Shown here: positions 7,338 through 12,193 of the stretch, piece after piece
Layout: each line of letters begins with the position of its first letter
Numbering within the stretch: position 1 is the first letter of the stretch
Origin: Campylobacterota bacterium
GTDB lineage: Bacteria; Campylobacterota; Campylobacteria; Campylobacterales; Sulfurovaceae
Length of the DNA: 17,912 nucleotides
Reading direction: 5' to 3'
Assembly (NCBI GenBank): GCA_022600655.1
Contig: JAHZJZ010000283.1
Location: forward strand, 1 to 17,912
The notes under the pieces: model-generated
What the model was told of the DNA's origin: nothing
The model's input: only the letters and a program-made list of their open reading frames with translations
Database searches by the model: none
Program-made: the position numbers and the translations under genes

Positions 7338-7751
7338 ATGAAAGAGATAATTGCATCACTAGATAAGATAGAAAAAGTTGTTGACCATTTAATAGAACTA
7401 CTTCCACAAAATGCTATTGTTTTTCTTACTGGTAACCTTGCTGCAGGAAAAACAACCCTAACAGCCAATATAGCCAAAGCAAAAGGCATAAGTTCAGAAG
7501 TAACTTCACCAACTTTTTCACTGCAACAGTGTTATGATAAGAGTCTATATCATTATGACTTGTATCGTATTGAAAACAGTGAATTTATGGAGCTTGGACT
7601 TTTTGAAGAGTTTGATAAGTCTGGTTGGCATATGGTAGAGTGGGGTGATGAAGCACTTAAGAGTTTTCTGTTAAATGTTGGTTATGATGTCTATACTGTG
7701 ACCATTACCCCTTTTGAAGAGAGACGAAAATATATTATTGAGAAGAATTAA
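7338..7751 (+). CDS. tsaE: tRNA t6A biosynthesis ATPase TsaE
   Basis: ATPase partner of TsaB/TsaD in making N6-threonylcarbamoyl-adenosine at position 37 of ANN-decoding tRNAs, in the cytoplasm. The 137-residue product is of normal length, with a Walker A loop GNLAAGKTT (residues ~32-40), the family motif VTSPTFSL (~55-62), then YHYDLYRIEN and LGLFEEF, and the characteristic HMVEWGDEA near residue 97. The start at 7338 has AGGAAGG 3 bp upstream, directly against the right arm of the repeat element. Its stop overlaps the lptB ATG by one base (TAATG), so the two are coupled. Confidence 0.93.
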   Translation: MKEIIASLDKIEKVVDHLIELLPQNAIVFLTGNLAAGKTTLTANIAKAKGISSEVTSPTFSLQQCYDKSLYHYDLYRIENSEFMELGLFEEFDKSGWHMVEWGDEALKSFLLNVGYDVYTVTITPFEERRKYIIEKN

Positions 7752-8476
7752 TGCAACATACGTTAGAAGCAAAACACTTATCTAAAACCATTAAAAAGAC
7801 ACAGATTATTTATGATGTATCGGTTAAAGTTTCATCTCGTGAAATTGTAGGACTTTTAGGACCAAATGGAGCAGGGAAGAGTACTTCGTTTTATATGATT
7901 TGTGGGGTGACCGATGTAACTAGTGGAGAGGTCTTTTTAGATGGTGAAGATATTACTAAACTCCCTTTGAGTGCCAGAGCAAAGTTAGGGATTGGGTATC
8001 TGCCACAAGAGTCAAGTATTTTTAAAGATTTGACAGTAGAAGAGAATCTTCTCATGGCAGCCAAAGCGATGAAGCTTGATGATAAAGTTGCTAGTGAGCG
8101 TATTGAAGACTTGTTGACTCTTTTTAATATTGAACCTATTCGTAAACGTTTTGGTATTCAGCTTAGTGGTGGAGAGAGACGACGTGTTGAGATAGCAAGA
8201 GCCTTGGTCGCACAACCTAAGTTTTTACTGCTTGATGAGCCATTTGCTGGGGTTGACCCTATTTCAGTTGAAGATATTCAAAGTATTATTAAACAGTTAA
8301 TTCCTTTAGATATGGGTGTTCTAATTACTGACCATAATGTTAGAGAGACGTTAAATATTTGTGATAGAGCTTATGTAATGAGAAGTGGAGAGATGTTGGC
8401 TAGTGGTACAAGTGAAGAGATAATGAATGATGAAAATGTTCGGAAGTATTATTTAGGTGAGAATTTTCATTTTTGA
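7751..8476 (+). CDS. lptB: LPS export ABC transporter ATPase LptB
   Basis: Cytoplasmic ATPase that powers LptFG-driven extraction of lipopolysaccharide from the inner membrane to the Lpt bridge. At 241 residues it has the usual length. All ABC elements are present: Walker A GPNGAGKST (residues ~37-45), Q-loop YLPQESSIFKDLTVEENL, signature LSGGERRRVEIARAL, Walker B FLLLDEPFAGVDP and switch His in ITDHNVRETL. The extended QESSIF...LTVEENL and ERRRVEIARAL wording is typical of LptB rather than of amino-acid transporters. It overlaps tsaE by one base. In some relatives rpoN follows this pair; here a 186-bp gap and atpB follow. Confidence 0.93.
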   Translation: MQHTLEAKHLSKTIKKTQIIYDVSVKVSSREIVGLLGPNGAGKSTSFYMICGVTDVTSGEVFLDGEDITKLPLSARAKLGIGYLPQESSIFKDLTVEENLLMAAKAMKLDDKVASERIEDLLTLFNIEPIRKRFGIQLSGGERRRVEIARALVAQPKFLLLDEPFAGVDPISVEDIQSIIKQLIPLDMGVLITDHNVRETLNICDRAYVMRSGEMLASGTSEEIMNDENVRKYYLGENFHF

Positions 8477-8480
8477 TTAA

Positions 8481-8512
8481 TGGTCGTCTTCAGCAGACGG
8501 CTCATACGACCA
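8481..8512 (+). repeat. Nested, mutually exclusive hairpins after lptB
   Basis: Five bases after the lptB stop, TGGTCGT (8481-8487) can pair with ACGACCA (8506-8512), while the overlapping segment 8482-8489 can instead pair with 8495-8502 (GGTCGTCT with AGACGGCT, two G-U pairs, loop TCAGC). The two folds exclude each other. The sequence after the outer stem is AT-rich (tcatattttatt), so a role in 3' end formation is plausible. It lacks the GTAG seen in the other repeats. Confidence 0.45.
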
Positions 8513-8622
8513 GTCATATTTTATTATGTCACGAATATTCCCAAAAAATTTGCTCTTTAGCTCTCTTTATTGATTAATCTCTATTTATAACTTCTATAAC
8601 GAAAAGCTAAGGGCATCTAAGC

Positions 8623-8628
8623 TATAAT
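8623..8628 (+). promoter_or_regulatory. atpB promoter -10 box
   Basis: A perfect TATAAT in ctaagcTATAATccccc, 35 bp before the atpB start. The surrounding gcTATAATccc matches the dapD promoter closely (gcTATAATccc in both). No -35 consensus is seen. The rest of the gap (8513-8622) is AT-rich and holds nothing else I can name. Confidence 0.72.
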
Positions 8629-8662
8629 CCCCCCAAATTATTTGTAACAATAGGATGGACAC

Positions 8663-9340
8663 ATGGAAGGTATTTTTACTTTTTTAGGAGTATTCACAGG
8701 GCATGGAATAGGTATGGTGATGGCTCACCTAATTTTAGTGGCTGGAGTAGCTCTTCTTGTTGCTAAGTACGCAACAACTACATTGAGAGCTGTACCAACT
8801 GGTACACAAAATATTATGGAAGCGTTCCTTGGAGGCGTTATCTCTATGGGTAAAGATGTTATTGGTGAAGAGAGAGCAAGAAAGTATCTTCCTCTTATTG
8901 CAACTATTGGTATTTTTGTTTTTATCTCAAACATGATTGGAATTATTCCAGGATTTGAGTCACCAACAGCAAACATCAATGTTACACTCATGTTAGCAAT
9001 GGTTGTATTTATCTACTATAACTATGAGGGTATTAGAGAGAATGGTGTAAAGAGTTACTTTGCTCACTTTATGGGTCCTGTACCTGCATTGGCTCCATTA
9101 ATGTTCCCAATTGAGGTTTTATCGCATCTTTCAAGAATCGTTTCACTTTCGTTCAGACTTTTTGGTAACATTAAAGGTGATGACCTTTTCCTATGGGTAC
9201 TTTTAATGTTAGTACCATGGTTTGCACCATTACCAGCTTATGCACTGCTTACTTTCTTTGCAGTACTACAAACATTTATTTTTATGATTTTGACTTATGT
9301 TTACCTTGCAGGTGCTGTAGCAATGGAGGATGACCACTAA
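8663..9340 (+). CDS. atpB: F1Fo ATP synthase subunit a
   Basis: Inner-membrane subunit that forms the two proton half-channels next to the c-ring. The 225-residue product has five or more hydrophobic segments. The conserved helix SRIVSLSFRLFGNIKGDD carries the essential Arg (residue ~165), followed by the last helices ending LAGAVAMEDDH. The short N-terminus is typical of this phylum, where atpB stands apart from the other atp genes, as it does here. AGGA at 8652-8655 gives the ribosome site. A membrane-protein gene follows 3 bp after the stop. Confidence 0.95.
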   Translation: MEGIFTFLGVFTGHGIGMVMAHLILVAGVALLVAKYATTTLRAVPTGTQNIMEAFLGGVISMGKDVIGEERARKYLPLIATIGIFVFISNMIGIIPGFESPTANINVTLMLAMVVFIYYNYEGIRENGVKSYFAHFMGPVPALAPLMFPIEVLSHLSRIVSLSFRLFGNIKGDDLFLWVLLMLVPWFAPLPAYALLTFFAVLQTFIFMILTYVYLAGAVAMEDDH

Positions 9341-9343
9341 TCA

Positions 9344-9616
9344 ATGCGGTTGTCATCTCCTCTTTTAAGTCTTCTTATCAACTTTCTTTTAGGTGCATCT
9401 TGGGCTTTTGCCCTCATAGGTGCAGCGACTCTCTTTTTCTCTTTTTTAAGTGTTGGCATTATCTATGCGATATTTGGTGCTTTTTTAGGTTCACTACCAG
9501 GTCTTTTTATGGTACTGCTCATAGAGTACTTTCTTATGAGAGAAGAGAAGCTTCAAGAGTTGCGTAAACAGACCAAACTTCTTGAAGAGTTGGTATCTCA
9601 AAACAGACCGTCATGA
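9344..9616 (+). CDS. Small two-helix membrane protein of unknown function
   Basis: A 90-residue protein with two or three hydrophobic stretches (residues ~7-30 and ~31-62) and a charged C-terminal coiled-coil-like tail (MREEKLQELRKQTKLLEELVSQ) that would face the cytoplasm. It starts 3 bp after the atpB stop, with no gap for a separate promoter, so it is made with subunit a. My recollection is that a small integral membrane gene sits beside atpB in other members of the phylum; a role in ATP synthase assembly, as for AtpI, is a guess from position alone. The ThiE-like gene overlaps its stop by four bases (ATGA). Confidence 0.75.
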   Translation: MRLSSPLLSLLINFLLGASWAFALIGAATLFFSFLSVGIIYAIFGAFLGSLPGLFMVLLIEYFLMREEKLQELRKQTKLLEELVSQNRPS

Positions 9617-10152
9617 TAGCTTATGCTATTACTGACTCTTCTACCTTAAACTTTCAAACTCTACAACAAGATTTACAACGTTTTAAAACTAAAGCCAATA
9701 TGATTGTCTATCGTGACAAAGTATCTTTAGATTATGCCTTTAATGCAAAAGCATTTGTCTCTGCTGCTAAGGCTTATGGTTTTGATAAAGTTTTACTACA
9801 TTCAGACGTACTACTAGCAAAAAGATTAAAAGCTGATGGGGTACATTTAAGTTCTCAACAATTTAATGAAATAGACAAAGCCAAAGCTTTAGGACTCTTT
9901 ATTGTCATAAGTACCCATAGCAAGGAAGAGATAGAAAAAGCAGAGCATTTAGGAGCTGATATGGTAACCTATAGTCCCATTTTCCATACACCCAATAAAG
10001 GAGAACCTAAAGGGCTAGATAGATTAAAAGAGGTGACAAGTAGTTTTACAGTGCCTATCATTGCTTTAGGTGGAATTTTGACAGTTGAGCAAATAGACAA
10101 ATGCAAAGAGAGTGGAGCAAAAGGGTTTGCTTCCATTCGTTACTTTTTATAG
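9613..10152 (+). CDS. ThiE/TenI-family protein (thiamine phosphate synthase-like)
   Basis: A 179-residue TIM-barrel protein of the thiamine phosphate synthase/TenI family: MIVYRDK (substrate-binding strand), KADGVHLSS, VISTHSKEEIEKAEHLGADMVTYSPIFHTPNKGEPKGLDRL and PIIALGGI are in the family order. It is shorter than typical ThiE (~200-220), starting directly at the first strand, and the usual HLGQ-D phosphate-contact region reads HLSSQQ. The STHS and SPIFHTPNKG wording leans toward TenI (thiazole tautomerase-like) or a divergent ThiE. It is coupled to the preceding membrane gene (ATGA) and meets nspC tail to tail, the two stops overlapping by 6 bp with no room for a terminator. Confidence 0.75.
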   Translation: MIAYAITDSSTLNFQTLQQDLQRFKTKANMIVYRDKVSLDYAFNAKAFVSAAKAYGFDKVLLHSDVLLAKRLKADGVHLSSQQFNEIDKAKALGLFIVISTHSKEEIEKAEHLGADMVTYSPIFHTPNKGEPKGLDRLKEVTSSFTVPIIALGGILTVEQIDKCKESGAKGFASIRYFL

Positions 10153-11262
10153 TCTATCTCTAAAATCTTCATATTTAAACTCTTTAACCACCTCTATCGT
10201 TCCATCTTTTCGTTGAATGGCTATGGAAGGTAGAGGAACCCCATTGAAAGTGGTCGCTTTAACCATGGTGTAGTGCATCTGGTCTTCAAAGATAACCTTA
10301 TCTCCTATCTGTAGTGGTGCATCAAAAGAGTAGTCCCCCATTACATCACCAGCCAAACAGCTGTTTCCTGCTAAACGGTAGGTATATGCTTTCTCTCCAG
10401 CTTTGGTACTGCCTCGTACATCAGCTCGGTAGGGCATAATAATGGTATCGGGCATGTGGGCTTCTGCAGAGGTGTCGAGTATGGCAATATCGATACCATT
10501 ATGCACCATGTCCAGTACTGTTGTGACCAGCGTTCCCGTCTCCCATCCTACAGCTTCACCAGGTTCAAGGTAGAGTTGAAGGTGAGGGTATTTGGCGTGA
10601 AACTCATTTAAAATTTTGATGAGTTTATCTATGTCATACCCTTTACGGGTAATGTGATGTCCTCCACCAAAGTTTACCCATTTGAGTTGAGGTAAAAATG
10701 CTCCAAATTTCACTTCAAAAGCTTCTAAGACCTTTTCCAAAGCAGAAGCGTCTTGTTCACAAAGGGCGTGAAAATGGAGTCCATCTATTTCACTGATAAG
10801 TAATCTATCAAAATTTGCTAACGTTGTTCCCAAACGCGAATAGAGACCACAAGGATTATAGAGTTCCACAGGTGATTCCGAATACTCAGGGTTGACCCGT
10901 AACCCCAACGATATATTAGGGTTATGCTCTTTTGCCAATGGTGCAAACCGTCTGAACTGAGCAGGAGAGTTAAAGACCAAATGATTTGAAATACTAGATA
11001 TCTCTTCTATATCTTCCTCTTTAAAAGCAGGACTGTAGGTATGTAGCTCTTTTCCAAACTTCTCATCAGAAAGTTGTGCTTCATTTAGACCAGAAGCACA
11101 ACAGCCATCAAGGTATTTTGAGACAAGAGGAAAGCTTTGCCATAGAGCATAGCCTTTTAGTGCAAGAAGTATTTTTACTCCTGTTTGATGTTTGATATGG
11201 GCTAGGGTTTTTAGGTTGTTTTCTAGGAGTTGTTCTTCTAAGAGCCAGTAGGGGGTTTTCAT
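10147..11262 (-). CDS. nspC: Carboxynorspermidine/carboxyspermidine decarboxylase
   Basis: PLP-dependent decarboxylase of the alternative polyamine route: converts carboxyspermidine (or carboxynorspermidine) to spermidine (or norspermidine), as in Campylobacter and Vibrio. The 371-residue protein shows the alanine-racemase-fold III pattern: the PLP lysine in LLALKGYAL (Lys36), DGCCASGLNEAQ, HFHALCEQ, NFGGGHHIT (phosphate loop), YLEPGEAVGW and, from the partner subunit, LAGNSCLAGD with the catalytic Cys near residue 302. The start at 11262 has GGAAG eight bases upstream, directly joined to the CTAC end of the REP-like element at 11276-11299. The upstream FmdE-like gene lies 61 bp away on the same strand and may be co-transcribed. 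Confidence 0.94.
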   Translation of the reverse strand: MKTPYWLLEEQLLENNLKTLAHIKHQTGVKILLALKGYALWQSFPLVSKYLDGCCASGLNEAQLSDEKFGKELHTYSPAFKEEDIEEISSISNHLVFNSPAQFRRFAPLAKEHNPNISLGLRVNPEYSESPVELYNPCGLYSRLGTTLANFDRLLISEIDGLHFHALCEQDASALEKVLEAFEVKFGAFLPQLKWVNFGGGHHITRKGYDIDKLIKILNEFHAKYPHLQLYLEPGEAVGWETGTLVTTVLDMVHNGIDIAILDTSAEAHMPDTIIMPYRADVRGSTKAGEKAYTYRLAGNSCLAGDVMGDYSFDAPLQIGDKVIFEDQMHYTMVKATTFNGVPLPSIAIQRKDGTIEVVKEFKYEDFRDRL

Positions 11263-11275
11263 GTATTAAGCTTCC

Positions 11276-11299
11276 GTAGGGTGCGTTTCCCAACGCACC
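11276..11299 (+). repeat. REP-like element, family C (GTAG + 8-bp hairpin)
   Basis: GTAG (11276-11279) abuts the perfect hairpin GGTGCGTT-tccc-AACGCACC (stem 8 bp, 11280-11299). The hairpin sequence is unrelated to those at 6176-6199 and 7230-7329 but the layout is identical. It lies in the 61-bp gap between the FmdE-like gene and nspC (both minus strand) and ends right against the nspC Shine-Dalgarno. Confidence 0.7.
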
Positions 11300-11323
11300 A
11301 TTAATGTATTTGATGTATTATAT

Positions 11324-11926
11324 TTATGATTTTATTGTAACAACCTTATCCATATTTTCAAGTATACCCTTAACCCTCTCTTGCCAAAGCTCCCCAAACT
11401 CTTTTTTCTCTTCAGGGTTTGCTAATCCTTGCATGAGTTTTCCCATGAGTTCTTGCATTTTAGGGTTTGCAGAAATAGAGCTTGGGTCATAGCTTACTTG
11501 TACAGTTTTACCTGTGTCTAATCGTTTGAACTCTAGAGCAGAGCTGATATCTGCGTTAAATTTCATAAGGTTGTTTCTAGCAAATTTACCATTTAATCCT
11601 TTAAAACCACTATGCTCTGTTGCCCCTGTAATCTGGGTGATGACATTGGCTATAACCCCTGTGACACCCTCTAAAGCATCACCTTTTAATGAGACGTAGA
11701 TATTGCCTCTGATAGGGATTGAATCATCACTGTACAGAGCCTTTAATCCTTTGAGTGTCATAAGGTATGCACCCGCAACAGTGGGGCAGGAGTGTCCTGC
11801 TGATTTTACGATGTCTAGGTAACTAAACTCAACAACTCCATTTTCAAATGTTCCTAGGAAATTTGAGAGAGGGTCTTTGAGCGTGATGGTTGGAATGTTT
11901 TGGAAGAAGGTTGGGTAGTTTTGCAT
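11324..11926 (-). CDS. FmdE-like domain protein, divergent from nap
   Basis: A 200-residue soluble protein, no signal peptide. Residues ~40-65 read KSAGHSCPTVAGAYLMTLKGLKAL, matching the core GH-CP-----G motif of the FmdE family (named for a subunit encoded with molybdenum formylmethanofuran dehydrogenase); later segments include a hydrophobic stretch GVTGVIANVITQITGA and HSGFKGLNGKFARNNLM. FmdE proteins usually have extra metal-binding Cys at the C-terminus; this one does not, its C-terminus being a helical Met-rich segment (MQELMGKLMQGL). The gene points away from napA. A perfect TATAAT at 11985-11990 and a Crp/Fnr-type box are at class II spacing upstream, arguing for anaerobic or nitrogen-oxide control. 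AAGGAA (revcomp of ~11940-11945) lies somewhat far (13 bases) from the ATG. A role in molybdoenzyme handling is inference. Confidence 0.7.
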   Translation of the reverse strand: MQNYPTFFQNIPTITLKDPLSNFLGTFENGVVEFSYLDIVKSAGHSCPTVAGAYLMTLKGLKALYSDDSIPIRGNIYVSLKGDALEGVTGVIANVITQITGATEHSGFKGLNGKFARNNLMKFNADISSALEFKRLDTGKTVQVSYDPSSISANPKMQELMGKLMQGLANPEEKKEFGELWQERVKGILENMDKVVTIKS

Positions 11927-11984
11927 ATTTAAAATAAATTCCTTTTTTTAATTAATTTTTATTTTTATTGCTAATTAAGGAATG

Positions 11985-11990
11985 ATTATA
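11985..11990 (-). promoter_or_regulatory. -10 box of the FmdE-like gene
   Basis: A perfect TATAAT on the minus strand (gtTATAATcat), predicting a transcript start near 11978. The centre of the Crp/Fnr-type palindrome at 12013-12026 is then at -41.5, the textbook class II activator position. Confidence 0.65.
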
Positions 11991-12012
11991 ACTAAATGCT
12001 GGTACTTGCTGA

Positions 12013-12026
12013 TTGATTTGCGTCAA
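12013..12026. promoter_or_regulatory. Crp/Fnr-family operator 1
   Basis: TTGAT-ttgc-GTCAA, a near-perfect 5-4-5 palindrome of the Fnr/Dnr/Nnr type (centre 12019.5). It is 42 bp from the second box, four turns of the helix. Its distance to the minus-strand TATAAT fits activation of the FmdE-like gene. Which regulator binds cannot be told from the site alone. Confidence 0.65.
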
Positions 12027-12054
12027 TATCAAATAGTATAAAAGCATATGACTC

Positions 12055-12068
12055 TTGACCAGTGTCAA
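12055..12068. promoter_or_regulatory. Crp/Fnr-family operator 2
   Basis: TTGAC-cagt-GTCAA, a perfect 5-4-5 palindrome (centre 12061.5), in the napA upstream region. Class II geometry would put the -10 at 12091-12096 (TATCGT, four of six consensus bases) and the transcript start near 12103, about 90 bases before the napA ATG. Confidence 0.65.
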
Positions 12069-12084
12069 TTTCAATCGAATACAT

Positions 12085-12119
12085 TTATGATATCGTTTTG
12101 TTCAGGTTATGATATTCGT
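12085..12119 (+). promoter_or_regulatory. napA promoter region with direct repeat
   Basis: TTATGATATCGT (12085-12096) and TTATGATATTCGT (12107-12119) form a direct repeat with a 22-bp period, about two helical turns. Each contains a TATGAT (12086-12091, 12108-12113) that could be a -10 box. The first coincides with the -10 position expected for activation from operator 2. Whether the repeat is a second regulator site or two alternative -10 boxes is not decided. Confidence 0.45.
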
Positions 12120-12193
12120 ATAGGATTTAGGTAACCAAAAACATAGTGAATATCAAATGGTATTCTCAAAACTCTCTAAAGGAGGAGAAACGA

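Noticed and set aside
12146..12193. GTG 12146 as the napA start
   Set aside because: It would put 16 residues before a complete Tat signal and skip the very strong ribosome site at 12179-12187.
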